Assembly (NCBI RefSeq): GCF_010731795.1
Contig: NZ_AP022591.1
Coordinates: 2,232,001-2,296,000, forward strand
DNA from: Mycolicibacterium celeriflavum
Lineage (GTDB): Bacteria > Actinomycetota > Actinomycetes > Mycobacteriales > Mycobacteriaceae
Direction: 5' to 3'
Length of the DNA: 64,000 bases
Shown here in pieces: positions 1 through 10,040 of the stretch. The notes under the pieces were generated by a model, which was not told the origin of the DNA, made no database searches, and saw nothing but the letters and a program-made list of their open reading frames with translations. Position numbers and translations under genes: made by a program. Within the stretch, counting starts at the first letter, position 1. Each line of letters begins with the position of its first letter.

Positions 1-1
1 C

Positions 2-1033
2 CGGATCGTGACAGGCGACCACTCCCTGGAAGCCGAATGTGGACTCAACGTGCTCATCGAGACGGCCAGGCTGTGGCGGTCGCTCGGGCATCACGACCGA
101 CACGGAGTCTGGCATGTCGACGGTGTGACAGGGCCGGACGAGTACACCGCGGTGGTGCGCGACAACGTGTTCACCAACTTGATGGCCGCGGCCAACCTGC
201 GGGCAGCCGCCGACGCCTGCGCGCGCAACGTGGACGCGGCCCACGCCGCGGGCGTCAGCACCGAGGAGATGGCCGCTTGGCGCCACGCCGCCGATTCCGC
301 GCACATTCCGTTCGACGAGGAGTTGGGTGTACACCCCCAGTGCGACGGTTTCACCACGCTTCGCGAGTGGGACTTCACGAGCAACACGATCTACCCACTG
401 CTGATGCACGAGCCCTACGTCCGGCTCTATCCGGCTCAGGTGATCAAGCAAGCCGACCTGGTGCTGGCGATGCACCTACAGGGCCACGCGTTCACCGCCG
501 AGCAGAAGGCCCGCAACGTCGACTACTACGAACGGCGCACGACCAGGGATTCGTCGTTGTCGGCGTGCACACAAGCGGTGATGTGCGCCGACGTCGGTCA
601 TCTCGAACTCGCCCACGACTACACCTACGAAGCCGCGATGATCGACCTGCGGGACCTGCACCACAACACCCGCGACGGCCTGCACATGGCCTCGCTCGCC
701 GGAGCGTGGACCGCGCTGGTGGCCGGCTTCGGCGGGTTACGTGACGACGAAGGGGTGCTGTCGCTGGACCCGAGGCTGCCCGACGGCATCTCGTGTCTGC
801 GATTCCGCTTGCGGTGGCGGAACTTTCGGCTGACCGTCGACGTGAACCACGACGACGTCACTTATGCACTTCGCGACGGCCCGCACACCTCGCTGCGGAT
901 CCGCCACGCCGGCGAGGACCTGGAGCTTTCGACCCAGGAGCCGACGACCGTGGCGGTCCACCGGTGCGAGCCGTTGCTGCCGACGCCGCAGCAGCCGCTG
1001 GGCCGGGAGCCTCTGCGCCGGCGTCGGGTGTAG
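2..1033 (+). CDS. GH65 family glycoside hydrolase/phosphorylase, C-terminal part (5' truncated by window)
   Basis: The frame is already open at base 2 and ends with TAG at 1031-1033, so only about 343 C-terminal residues of a protein that is usually near 780-790 residues are present. It contains GVWHVDGVTGPDEY near the start; in GH65 maltose/trehalose/kojibiose phosphorylases the Glu of this GPDEY motif is the general acid. The rest is the end of the alpha/alpha barrel followed by the small beta-rich C-terminal domain. These enzymes cleave or phosphorolyse alpha-glucosides in the cytosol. It corresponds by position to M. tuberculosis Rv3401. It converges on phoU with only 2 bases between the stop codons. 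The exact substrate cannot be told from this part. Confidence 0.9.
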   Translation, partial: RIVTGDHSLEAECGLNVLIETARLWRSLGHHDRHGVWHVDGVTGPDEYTAVVRDNVFTNLMAAANLRAAADACARNVDAAHAAGVSTEEMAAWRHAADSAHIPFDEELGVHPQCDGFTTLREWDFTSNTIYPLLMHEPYVRLYPAQVIKQADLVLAMHLQGHAFTAEQKARNVDYYERRTTRDSSLSACTQAVMCADVGHLELAHDYTYEAAMIDLRDLHHNTRDGLHMASLAGAWTALVAGFGGLRDDEGVLSLDPRLPDGISCLRFRLRWRNFRLTVDVNHDDVTYALRDGPHTSLRIRHAGEDLELSTQEPTTVAVHRCEPLLPTPQQPLGREPLRRRRV

Positions 1034-1035
1034 CG

Positions 1036-1695
1036 CTAAGCCATCTGCTTGTGCACCGGCAGACCACCGGTCGCCTCGAACACCACGCGCCTGCCGATCT
1101 CCACGGCGTGGTCGGCGAAGCGTTCGTAGTAGCGGCCGAGCAACGCGACGTCGACCGCGGAACACACCCCGTCCTGCCACTTGTGGTCCATCAGCAACGT
1201 GAACAGGTGCCGATGCTCGGCGTCGACGGCGTCGTCCTCGTCGCGCAACCGCGCCGCCTTCTCGGGATCGCGCGACATCAGTACCTCCTGTGCCGACTTC
1301 GCGAGTTCCACCGCCCGCTCCCCCATCTCGGCGAAGCTCGCCCGCACGTCGGCCGGCAACGCGCAGTCCGGGTGGCGCAACCGCGAGATCCCGGCAACGT
1401 GAACGGCCAGCGCACCCATCCGGTCGATGTCGGCGGCGACGTGGATGGAGCCGACCACCGTGCGCAGCTCACTCGCGACGGGTTGCTGCAGCGCGAGAAT
1501 CCGCAGCGCAGCTTCCTCCGTCCGCCGATTCAGCGCGACGATGTGCTCATGGTCGGCGATGACCTGCTCGGCCAGCGACAGGTCGGCCTCGAGCAGCGCC
1601 TGGGTCGCGCGTTCCATCGCACTGACCGCCAGCCCGCACATCTGCCCCAGTTGGGCGCACAGCCCGGTCAATTGCTCGTGATACGCGGTCCGCAT
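1036..1695 (-). CDS. phoU: Phosphate transport system regulatory protein PhoU (PhoY type)
   Basis: A 219-residue all-helical protein made of two PhoU repeats. Each repeat carries the metal-binding pattern: [11 protein letters not shown] in the first and [15 protein letters not shown] in the second. PhoU proteins link the Pst phosphate transporter to the phosphate-sensing kinase (SenX3 in mycobacteria) and repress the Pho response when phosphate is plentiful. The length and the N-terminal MRTAYHEQL match the PhoY1/PhoY2 proteins of M. tuberculosis. The ATG at 1693-1695 follows a good GGAGGAG ribosome site. No pst genes are seen here, so it appears to act in trans. It is transcribed alone, tail to tail with the GH65 gene. 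Confidence 0.93.
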   Translation of the reverse strand: MRTAYHEQLTGLCAQLGQMCGLAVSAMERATQALLEADLSLAEQVIADHEHIVALNRRTEEAALRILALQQPVASELRTVVGSIHVAADIDRMGALAVHVAGISRLRHPDCALPADVRASFAEMGERAVELAKSAQEVLMSRDPEKAARLRDEDDAVDAEHRHLFTLLMDHKWQDGVCSAVDVALLGRYYERFADHAVEIGRRVVFEATGGLPVHKQMA

Positions 1696-1744
1696 CGCGA
1701 CTCTCCTCCCTCAGAGGATGTCAGGTACCCCTATCGGCGAGCTT

Positions 1745-3481
1745 TCAACCAGCCGAGCTGACCGGCTCGATCGGCAGCCGCCGCAGCGCCGCCGGCGCGT
1801 CTGCGGGGACGACCGGGTGTTCCGGCGGTACAGGCGCCAACCGCCGGTACGGCAGGCCCTGCTCCGGCCGAAGGTCCTGCTGCCCCTTGTTCGGCCACAG
1901 CGACGTCGCGCGTTCGGCTTGGGCGGTGATCGAAAGTGACGGATTCACACCGAGATTCGCGGAGATCGCCGCCCCGTCGTGCACCGACAACGTCGGATAG
2001 CCGTACGCCCGGTGGTACGGATCGATGACACCGTGCTGCGGGTCGTCACCGATGGCCGCACCGCCGAGGAAGTGCGCGGTGAGCGGGATGTTGAACAGCT
2101 CGCCCCAGGTGCCGCCCGCGACGCCGTCGATCTTCTCTGCGATCCGCCGTGTCACCTGGTTGCCGACCGGGATCCACGTCGGGTTGGGCGCACCGTGACC
2201 CTGCTTGCTCAGATACCGCCGGACGCCGAACCTGTTCCGTTTGGTGTAGGTGGTGATCGAGTTGTCGAGATGCTGCATCACCAGGGCGATCAGCGTCCGC
2301 TCACTCCACTGCCGGACGTTGAGCATGCGCAGCGTGCCTCGGGGGTTTGTTCGGGCGTTGTGAAAGAACTGTTTCCAGCGCGGTACATCGGTTCCTTCCG
2401 GCCCGGCCCCATCGGTCATCAGGGTCTGCAACAGTCCCATCGCGTTCGAGCCCTTGCCGTAGCGCACCGGTTCAATGTGGGTGTCGGAGGTGGGGTGGAT
2501 CGACGAGGTGATCGCGACGCCGTGGGTGAGGTCGAGATCGGGCGTCACCTCGAAGCGTCCGGCTCCCACAATCGATTCGGAGTTCGTCCGTGTCAGCACC
2601 CCCAGCTTGTCCGACAGCTTGGGCAGCTTGCCCTTGTCGCGCATTTTGAACAACAGCTTCTGGGTGTTGTACGTCCCCGCGGCGAGCACCACGTGCTGCG
2701 CGGTGAACGTCCGCTTCTTTCGGCGCACCCAACTGCCGGTGCGGACGGTGTGCACGTTCCACAGCCCGTCGGGACGCTCCTCGAAGCCGGTGACCGTTGT
2801 CATCGGAAAGACTTGCGCCCCAGACTTTTCGGCCAGATACAGGTAGTTCTTGACGAGGGTGTTCTTGGCGTTGTGGCGGCACCCGGTCATGCATTCTCCG
2901 ACTTCGATGCAGCCGGTCCGCGCGGGCCCGGCACCACCGAAGTACGGGTCGGGCACCGTCACGCCGGGCGCCTTGGTGCCGTCCGGGCCGAAGAAGACGC
3001 CCACCGGTGTCGGCACGAAGGTGTCGCCGACCCCCATCTCGTCGGCGACCTGCTTGACGACGCGGTCGGCGTCGGTGAACGTTGGGTTCGTGACGACACC
3101 GAGCATGCGCTGCGCCTGGTCGTAGTGCGGCATCAACTCGGCGCGCCAGTCGGTGATGTCCTTCCACTGCGGGTCGTTGAAGAACGGATCGGGCGGCACG
3201 TACAGGGTGTTGGCATAGTTCAGCGACCCGCCGCCTACGCCCGCGCCGGCCAGGATCATCACGTTGCGCAGCAGGTGGATCCGCTGGATTCCGTACATGC
3301 CGAGCTGCGGCGCCCACAGGAACTTGCGCAGATTCCACGAAGTCTTGGCGAAATCCTCGTCGGCGAAGCGCCGACCGGCTTCCAGCACGGCGACGCGATA
3401 TCCCTTTTCGGTCAGCCGCAGGGCGGTGACGCTGCCGCCGAACCCCGAACCGATCACCAGGACGTCGTAGTCAGGTTCCAT
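1745..3481 (-). CDS. choD: GMC-family oxidoreductase, cholesterol oxidase-like ChoD
   Basis: A 578-residue flavoprotein. The N-terminus has the FAD-binding Rossmann motif VIGSGFGGSV at about residues 9-18, followed by an acidic residue in VLEAGRRF. GAGVGGGSLNYANT and the C-terminal VHDGAAISANLGVNPSLSI are GMC oxidoreductase signatures for FAD contact and the active-site region. The order and length match M. tuberculosis ChoD (Rv3409c), which also sits downstream of guaB3. The annotated reaction is oxidation of 3-beta-hydroxysterols, but the role of ChoD proteins in cholesterol catabolism is disputed and other substrates are possible. No signal peptide is visible. It lies 76 bases beyond the zinc-ribbon gene and may be the end of the guaB2-guaB3 transcript. 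Confidence 0.85.
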   Translation of the reverse strand: MEPDYDVLVIGSGFGGSVTALRLTEKGYRVAVLEAGRRFADEDFAKTSWNLRKFLWAPQLGMYGIQRIHLLRNVMILAGAGVGGGSLNYANTLYVPPDPFFNDPQWKDITDWRAELMPHYDQAQRMLGVVTNPTFTDADRVVKQVADEMGVGDTFVPTPVGVFFGPDGTKAPGVTVPDPYFGGAGPARTGCIEVGECMTGCRHNAKNTLVKNYLYLAEKSGAQVFPMTTVTGFEERPDGLWNVHTVRTGSWVRRKKRTFTAQHVVLAAGTYNTQKLLFKMRDKGKLPKLSDKLGVLTRTNSESIVGAGRFEVTPDLDLTHGVAITSSIHPTSDTHIEPVRYGKGSNAMGLLQTLMTDGAGPEGTDVPRWKQFFHNARTNPRGTLRMLNVRQWSERTLIALVMQHLDNSITTYTKRNRFGVRRYLSKQGHGAPNPTWIPVGNQVTRRIAEKIDGVAGGTWGELFNIPLTAHFLGGAAIGDDPQHGVIDPYHRAYGYPTLSVHDGAAISANLGVNPSLSITAQAERATSLWPNKGQQDLRPEQGLPYRRLAPVPPEHPVVPADAPAALRRLPIEPVSSAG

Positions 3482-3557
3482 CGGACCAGTATGGCGTTAC
3501 CGAGGGGTAACTTCTAGACAGGGCCGCCAAAGTTGTAAAGCGCTTGCTCGCGCAAGA

Positions 3558-3764
3558 TCAGATGCCGACGGCGGTGCCGCAGATGCCGCAGACCTCGAAC
3601 TGCCTGCGGTTCCAGCGTGCCACCGGCACGAAGAACAACGTGAACTGCTTGAACTCGCGGACCCGCGACCACTGGGTGGTGTTGTGGCAGCGCGGGCACG
3701 TCCTGACCTCCCCGGCACCGAGGTGTTGCTGTTTGGTGCCGTAACCGAAGAGGAAGAAGAACAC
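3558..3764 (-). CDS. Small zinc-ribbon protein
   Basis: A 68-residue protein starting at GTG 3762-3764, 23 bases after guaB3. It has two Cys-x2-Cys knuckles, TCPRCH and VCGICG, about 35 residues apart, as in the zinc-ribbon_15 type domain. The first ten residues (FFFLFGYGTK) are aromatic and hydrophobic, but too short for a sure membrane anchor. The spacing suggests co-transcription with guaB2-guaB3. The function is unknown; the fold is predicted to bind one zinc. The alternative of a chance open frame is unlikely because both knuckles are intact and the coding bias is normal. Confidence 0.78.
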   Translation of the reverse strand: MFFFLFGYGTKQQHLGAGEVRTCPRCHNTTQWSRVREFKQFTLFFVPVARWNRRQFEVCGICGTAVGI

Positions 3765-3787
3765 CCCGCTCAGCGTAGGCGTGCAGC

Positions 3788-4933
3788 TCAGCTTCCGACG
3801 GCCAGGCCAACCTTCTGGAACTCCTTGAGGTCGCAGTATCCCGCCTTGGCCATCGAGCGCCGCAGCCCCCCGACGAGGTTCAGCGAGCCGAACGGATCGT
3901 CGGACGGGCCGGTGAGAACCTGTTCCAGCGACGGCCGTTCACCGATCGCGACCTGCAGGAACGCGCCCCGCGGCAGGGACGGATGGGCGGCCGCGGCGGG
4001 CCAGAACCAGCCATCGCCCAGCGCCTCGGCCGAGCTGGCCAGCGGCGTGCCGAGCACCACCGCGTCCGCTCCGCACGCGATGGCCTTGGCCAGATCGCCG
4101 GAGGTGTGCATGTCGCCGTCGGCGAGCACGTGCACATACCGTCCACCGGTCTCATCGAGGTATTCCCGGCGCGCTGCGGCCGCGTCGGCGATCGCGGTCG
4201 CCATCGGCACGCTGATGCCGAGGACCTCGTCGCTGGTGGTCACGCCGCTGGTCGAGCCGTAGCCGACGATCACACCGGCCGCGCCGGTGCGCATCAGATG
4301 CAGAGCGGTGCGGTGATCGAGCACGCCGCCCGCGACCACCGGCACGTCGAGTTCGGCGATGAAGGTCTTGAGGTTCAACGGCTCTCCGGCGCCCTGGTTT
4401 TGGGCTACACGTTCGGCCGAGATGATCGTGCCCTGAATGACCAGAAGGTCGATGCCGGCGGAGAGCAGCGCAGGAGTCAGCGCCTGCGCGTTCTGCGGGC
4501 TGACCCGCACCGCCGTCGTCACGCCGGCCTCGCGAATCCGCGCGACGGACGCGCCCAGCAGGTCCGGGTCCAGCGGCGCGGCGTGAAACTGCTGTAGCAG
4601 CCGGATCGCCGCCGATGACTCGGGCTCCTTCTCGGCCGCCTCGATGACCTGGGCGATCTTGGCCTCCACGTCGGCGTGCCGACCGATGAGGCCCTCGCCG
4701 TTGAGAACCCCCAGGCCGCCGAGCCGGCCCATCTCGATGGCGAACTCCGGGGACACCAGCGCATCGGTGGGATGGGCGACCACCGGGATCTCGAACCGGT
4801 AGGCATCCAGTTGCCAGGCGGTCGAGACGTCCTGAGACGACCGCGTGCGCCGCGACGGGACGATGTTGATGTCGTCGAGTTCGTAAGTGCGGCGGGCGGT
4901 TCGGCCCATGCCGATCTCAACCATGTCTCGCAT
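3788..4933 (-). CDS. guaB3: GuaB3, IMP dehydrogenase-related protein without CBS domains
   Basis: A 381-residue TIM-barrel protein of the IMPDH/GMPR family that lacks the CBS pair present in guaB2 next door. The region aligned to the IMPDH catalytic loop reads GYGSTSGVTTSDE; the position of the catalytic Cys in GSICTTR of guaB2 is Val here. The C-terminus YCDLKEFQKVGL resembles the IMPDH end. I chose ATG 4931-4933 because AGGGGGA lies 9 bases upstream; the internal ATG 4922-4924 (MVEIGMGR, as often annotated) would be 18 bases away. It follows guaB2 by 17 bases. The biochemical function of mycobacterial GuaB3 is not settled. Confidence 0.92.
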   Translation of the reverse strand: MRDMVEIGMGRTARRTYELDDINIVPSRRTRSSQDVSTAWQLDAYRFEIPVVAHPTDALVSPEFAIEMGRLGGLGVLNGEGLIGRHADVEAKIAQVIEAAEKEPESSAAIRLLQQFHAAPLDPDLLGASVARIREAGVTTAVRVSPQNAQALTPALLSAGIDLLVIQGTIISAERVAQNQGAGEPLNLKTFIAELDVPVVAGGVLDHRTALHLMRTGAAGVIVGYGSTSGVTTSDEVLGISVPMATAIADAAAARREYLDETGGRYVHVLADGDMHTSGDLAKAIACGADAVVLGTPLASSAEALGDGWFWPAAAAHPSLPRGAFLQVAIGERPSLEQVLTGPSDDPFGSLNLVGGLRRSMAKAGYCDLKEFQKVGLAVGS

Positions 4934-4950
4934 GGCGGCGGATCCCCCTG

Positions 4951-6558
<1,608 letters not shown>

Positions 6559-6678
6559 CTATCGGCTGCGGACCGGCACCCCGGGCTCACGTGCCATGAC
6601 GCACACAACTATTGGCGTGCCGCTTGATGAGCCGCCGCCAACGGCCGTAACGGCTGGCGCGATCCCGGGGCCGCTGCG

Positions 6679-6690
6679 TAGGGTGGACCC
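6679..6690 (+). promoter_or_regulatory. Candidate -10 element for a leaderless DUF5319 transcript
   Basis: TAGGGT at 6679-6684 fits the mycobacterial TANNNT -10 consensus. Six bases later is the G of the GTG start codon at 6691, the spacing at which transcription usually starts. No Shine-Dalgarno sequence precedes the GTG. The most economical reading is a leaderless mRNA. Confidence 0.5.
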
Positions 6691-7095
6691 GTGCGTGACC
6701 ACCTGCCACCGGGTTTGCCACCCGACCCGTTCGCCGATGACCCGTGCGACCCTTCGGCGGCGCTGGACGCCCTCGAGCCCGGCCAGCCGCTGGACCCGCA
6801 GGAGCGGACCGCCGTCGAGGCCGATCTCGCCGATCTCGCGGTGTACGAGGCGCTTCTCGCGCACAAGGGGATCCGCGGTCTGGTGGTGTGCTGTGACGAA
6901 TGCCAGCAGGACCACTATCACGACTGGGACATGCTGAGGGCCAACCTGCTGCAGCTGCTGGTCGACGGCACGGTGCGGCCCCATGAGCCGGCCTATGACC
7001 CCGAGCCCGATGCCTACGTGACATGGGATTACTGCCGCGGCTACGCCGACGCGTCACTCAACGAGGCGACGTCGGAGACCGACGGCTACCGCTGA
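6691..7095 (+). CDS. DUF5319 family protein (Rv3412-like)
   Basis: A 134-residue acidic cytosolic protein with no signal or membrane segment. It has a Pro/Asp-rich N-terminus (LPPDPFADDPCDPS) and a conserved-looking core LVVCCDECQQDHYHDWDML with three Cys and two His close together, which could bind metal. This is the actinobacterial DUF5319 family, found in M. tuberculosis at the same place between guaB2 and the sigD locus. The function is unknown. The GTG start is supported by the leaderless -10 element and by the lack of any upstream ribosome site. It ends 2 bases before the stop of rsdA, so the two transcripts converge with no room for a terminator. Confidence 0.85.
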   Translation: MRDHLPPGLPPDPFADDPCDPSAALDALEPGQPLDPQERTAVEADLADLAVYEALLAHKGIRGLVVCCDECQQDHYHDWDMLRANLLQLLVDGTVRPHEPAYDPEPDAYVTWDYCRGYADASLNEATSETDGYR

Positions 7096-7097
7096 CG

Positions 7098-8228
7098 CTA
7101 GCTCGGCTCCTCGACCGCGTCCGGGACCAGGACGGTGGTGGTGATCTCCCTCTGAGGCTCGGGCGCCTCCACGATCGGCTGCTCTGACGACGGTTTTGCC
7201 GACGGTTGCTCGCTCTCCTGCTGCTCGACCACCGATGGTCGCGACGACGGTGTCGGAACCGGAATCCGGCTGGTCGTCGGTAGCGGCGTGTCCGCGGTCG
7301 GCGTCGGCAACGGGGTGCCGGGAGCCGACGTCGGCAGCGGTGTCGGACGCGGGGTGTTTGTCGGGGTCGGCAGCGCGGTGCCGGGCACCGACGTCGGAGT
7401 GCTCGGCAGCAGCGTGGGCACCTGTGAGGACGGCGACGGCGACGATGGCGTGGTGCTCGGCTGCGACGACGACGGCGAGGTGGTCGGCGATGACGACGAT
7501 GGCGTGGTGGTCGGTGACGTGGTGGTCTGCGGCGACGTGGTCGACGATGTGGTGGCGCCGGGCGGCGTGTCGAGCACGACGGCAGGAACATCGGGGAAGC
7601 TCGGCAGCGGCGCACCCGGCGGCACGGTGGCCGCGGGGTTCTGGGCCTCGACCTTGACCGTCAACTCCTGCCACTGACTGACCAGCTCTTCCTTGCGCGC
7701 GGAGTCGTTCACGGTCGCCACGGTGGTGGTCAGCGTCTGGAGCTTGTCCTGGGCGGCTTGCCACTGACCCTGGTCGATCAGCTGCTGCACCTCGGCCATC
7801 TGCGTCTGCGCGGCGAGCACGACCGCGTCCTGGCGGGTGTCCTGTTGCTCGCCGAAGAGCGCCGTGCGCAGTCCGTACAGGGAGTCGCCCGGGCCCGATC
7901 CGGCTACCACCGCGCCGAATCCTGCGATGCACAACACCGCGGCCGCGGCCGATCCGACGACCGCCAGCGAGGTGCGGGTGCGTCGGTGCGAAGCGGCGGC
8001 GCGGTCCAGGGCCAGCACCGCGTCGCGTGGGGTGACCGTCGCGGTGAGCGGGGCCTCGCGGACCTCGTCGCGCCAGCCGGCCATCAGCTGTGCCAGTTCG
8101 GCCTCGCTGGGGTCCGTCGAGTACACCGGCTGCTGGTGCGCCAGCGCATCGAGGAACCGGTCGGTGCGGTTCAGCTCGTTGAGCGACGGGTCTCCCCCGT
8201 TCGAGGTCCAGCGTCCGAAATCAGGCAT
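7098..8228 (-). CDS. rsdA: Anti-sigma-D factor RsdA
   Basis: A 376-residue single-pass membrane protein. The cytosolic N-terminus carries DPSLNELNRTDRFLDALA, the SigD-binding helix of the RsdA family. A hydrophobic segment around LAVVGSAAAAVLCIAGFG (about residues 85-105) is the membrane anchor. The long outer part begins with a helical region rich in Gln/Ala and ends in a Thr/Ser/Pro low-complexity tail of about 150 residues, which could cross the cell wall. In M. tuberculosis RsdA (Rv3413c) is degraded in stress to release SigD. The ATG at 8226-8228 lies inside the last codons of sigD, giving an 8-base overlap and translational coupling that would keep sigma and anti-sigma in balance. Confidence 0.92.
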   Translation of the reverse strand: MPDFGRWTSNGGDPSLNELNRTDRFLDALAHQQPVYSTDPSEAELAQLMAGWRDEVREAPLTATVTPRDAVLALDRAAASHRRTRTSLAVVGSAAAAVLCIAGFGAVVAGSGPGDSLYGLRTALFGEQQDTRQDAVVLAAQTQMAEVQQLIDQGQWQAAQDKLQTLTTTVATVNDSARKEELVSQWQELTVKVEAQNPAATVPPGAPLPSFPDVPAVVLDTPPGATTSSTTSPQTTTSPTTTPSSSSPTTSPSSSQPSTTPSSPSPSSQVPTLLPSTPTSVPGTALPTPTNTPRPTPLPTSAPGTPLPTPTADTPLPTTSRIPVPTPSSRPSVVEQQESEQPSAKPSSEQPIVEAPEPQREITTTVLVPDAVEEPS

Positions 8229-8799
8229 AGTCGCGCCCCGTTGCGACGATCTCGGACTTGAGGCGTGCCAGCGCGCGGTGCTGGGCGACTCGGACGGCAC
8301 CCGCGGTACTGCCGACGGCGTCTGCGGTCTCTTCCGCGCTCATCCCGACGACGACGCGCAAGATCAGGATCTCGCGCTGTTTTTCGGGCAGTACGGCCAG
8401 CAGCTTGTTCATCCGCGCCGACGCCTCGGCGTCCAGCGCCATCTGCTCCGGCCCGGCGTCCAGCGAGAACCGCTCCGGCACGACATCTGTCGGGTCGGAT
8501 CGGTTCCTGGCCGCTGCGCGATGCGCGTCAGCAACCTTGTGGGCCGCAATGCCGTACACGAAGGCCAGGAACGGGCGTCCCTGATCCTTGTAGCGCGGCA
8601 GCGCCGTGATGGCGGCCAAGCAAACCTCCTGCGCAACGTCGTCTGCTGAAAGGCCACTTCGTTCAGTCGCCCCCACCCTTGCGCGGCAGTACCGAACAAC
8701 GATCGGGCGGATGGTCTCCAGCACCTCCCTGAGCGCGTCCCGGTTCCCTGCCACAGCCTCAGCAACGACAGCATCGAGACGTTCTCCCGAAATTGTCAT
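8221..8799 (-). CDS. sigD: ECF RNA polymerase sigma factor SigD
   Basis: A 192-residue ECF sigma factor. Region 2 spans about residues 25-95 (VRYCRARVG, LSADDVAQEVCLAAI, FLAFVYGIAAHKVADAHR). Region 4 is at about residues 130-185 (LPEKQREILILRVVVGMSAEETADAVG, with the helix-turn-helix GSTAGAVRVAQHRAL). I start at ATG 8797-8799, which aligns with MTMQGERLD of M. tuberculosis SigD; TTG 8817 is an in-frame alternative. GGAGAG lies 10 bases upstream of the ATG. A short hairpin GGGAC-TG-GTCCC sits at 8829-8840 in the leader. TATTGT (minus strand, 8858-8863) is a possible -10. It forms one unit with rsdA. Confidence 0.94.
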   Translation of the reverse strand: MTISGERLDAVVAEAVAGNRDALREVLETIRPIVVRYCRARVGATERSGLSADDVAQEVCLAAITALPRYKDQGRPFLAFVYGIAAHKVADAHRAAARNRSDPTDVVPERFSLDAGPEQMALDAEASARMNKLLAVLPEKQREILILRVVVGMSAEETADAVGSTAGAVRVAQHRALARLKSEIVATGRDYA

Positions 8800-8887
8800 C
8801 GTGGGCGATCTCTCCAACGTTACGAACGGGACCAGTCCCGGAAGGGCGGTCAGCTAAACAATAACTTTGACGTACGCGCGGATCCGG

Positions 8888-9670
8888 TTACCGCACCGAC
8901 CACTCGCCGCCCCGCCGACGCACTGTATCGGCACAGCCGTCGCGAAGCACCACCATGTCCTGCGACGAGTGACCGGCGCTGCCGATGTCGGTCAGCAAGC
9001 AGGCCAACGCCCATTGCAGCGGAACCATTCCGAGGCATTGCGCGTCATCGAGCGCCGAGTCGGCCATGGTGCGAGCGGCTTCCAGGTCACCGGCGCTGCA
9101 CCGCGCCGCCGCGAGCACGACGGACGACTTCACTCGGTGTCGCGCCGAACCCAGCGCAGCGGCGTATTCGACGGCGCGTTCGGCATGGGCGACGGCGGCC
9201 GCGCCGTCGCCGCGCGCCATCGCGAGTTCGGCGGACACCCAGGCCAGTCGCACCGGCAACCGCGGCGGCGCCGAGGGGGTCAGGATCGCGCCGGCGCCAT
9301 CCAGCGCGCGCGCCGATGCCTCGAACCGGCGCACCCCCAAGGCGTCGGCGGCAAGACCGATGCACGCGTCTGCCACCGCCTCCGTGTCCGACCCGGCGAG
9401 TGCCAACGCCCGCCCGTCCCATCGCCGAGCCCTGGTGTGCCAGCCGAGCTGGCGCAGAAACGACGCCTCGGTGCTGTACGCCAACGCGCGCTCCGGCCCC
9501 GCGCTGCGGTACAGCTTGGTCAAGTCGGCACGCGCACTCGCGTAGCGGCCCTGACCGCCCGCGGCGACAGCGCGCAACCACAACCCGCGTGGCGTGGCGG
9601 CCGAAGGTAGCGGCCACAGCCCCGGGTCGTCGCCGAAGGCGGCGTTCGCCAGAACGGTGTCTGCGGGCAT
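8888..9670 (-). CDS. TPR-like helical protein of unknown function (Rv3415c-like)
   Basis: A 260-residue Ala-rich helical protein. Repeated pairs of helices with small residues at regular places (for example ARADLTKLYRSAGPERALAYS and VAHAERAVEYAAALGSARHR) suggest tetratricopeptide-like repeats over most of the length. There is no signal peptide or membrane segment. It sits at the position of M. tuberculosis Rv3415c between sigD and whiB3. It is transcribed toward sigD with a gap of about 88 bases, so it may share regulation but is not overlapped. No catalytic motif is visible. The fold class is my inference; the function is unknown. Confidence 0.7.
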   Translation of the reverse strand: MPADTVLANAAFGDDPGLWPLPSAATPRGLWLRAVAAGGQGRYASARADLTKLYRSAGPERALAYSTEASFLRQLGWHTRARRWDGRALALAGSDTEAVADACIGLAADALGVRRFEASARALDGAGAILTPSAPPRLPVRLAWVSAELAMARGDGAAAVAHAERAVEYAAALGSARHRVKSSVVLAAARCSAGDLEAARTMADSALDDAQCLGMVPLQWALACLLTDIGSAGHSSQDMVVLRDGCADTVRRRGGEWSVR

Positions 9671-10040
9671 CGAGTGGCGACGGTATCAATCGACGCGAGG
9701 CTTGGTTAACAGTTGATGCTCGCAATGTTACTTCCGTGTAAGCGGAAAGAAGTAGCTGCCGCCACGGAGATCGACGCGAGCTGGAGTAATACGTCCGGCG
9801 TTCGACGGCGATGCATTTAATTGGCGCCGTTCGCGTTCCAAAGCGTCGCAATGATGAACGTGATGTAAATTCTTGGCCTGCGGTTATGTCAATGGCCACA
9901 GCTTGGGGCTATTGACGGAATTTCGTGAGCACCCCTACTTTATGTGCACGAGTGGTCATCGGCGACTTGAGCTCGAATCGGTTTTGAAACTCACGCACCC
10001 GTTGTTTTGTGAAATGGGTGTGCAGAGAGGGGTTTTCCAA
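9671..10040 (+). promoter_or_regulatory. Long intergenic leader of whiB3
   Basis: There are 370 bases without a convincing gene between the divergent TPR-like gene and whiB3, clearly richer in A+T than the surroundings. It holds a strong SigA-type promoter: TTGACG at 9912-9917, 18 bases, then TACTTT at 9936-9941, giving a start near 9948 and a 5' untranslated leader of about 90 bases. A small inverted repeat TTCCG-TGTAAG-CGGAA lies at about 9732-9747. The ribosome site is GAGAGGGG about 10 bases before the ATG. In-frame extension of whiB3 upstream of ATG 10041 is possible but has no similarity to known WhiB3. Confidence 0.6.

Noticed and set aside
1979..3517. Long plus-strand open frame (about 512 codons) across choD
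   Set aside because: It is antisense to a well-supported flavoprotein gene, and its product is His/Arg/Val-rich without motifs; this is the usual shadow of a high-G+C gene.
3540..3560. Small hairpin CTTGC-TCGC-GCAAG downstream of the zinc-ribbon gene
   Set aside because: Only five base pairs and no U-run; too weak to call a terminator.
7240..7560. Short repeated units resembling a repeat array
   Set aside because: They are codons of the Thr/Ser/Pro-rich outer tail of RsdA; spacing is irregular and there are no unique spacers, so it is not CRISPR.
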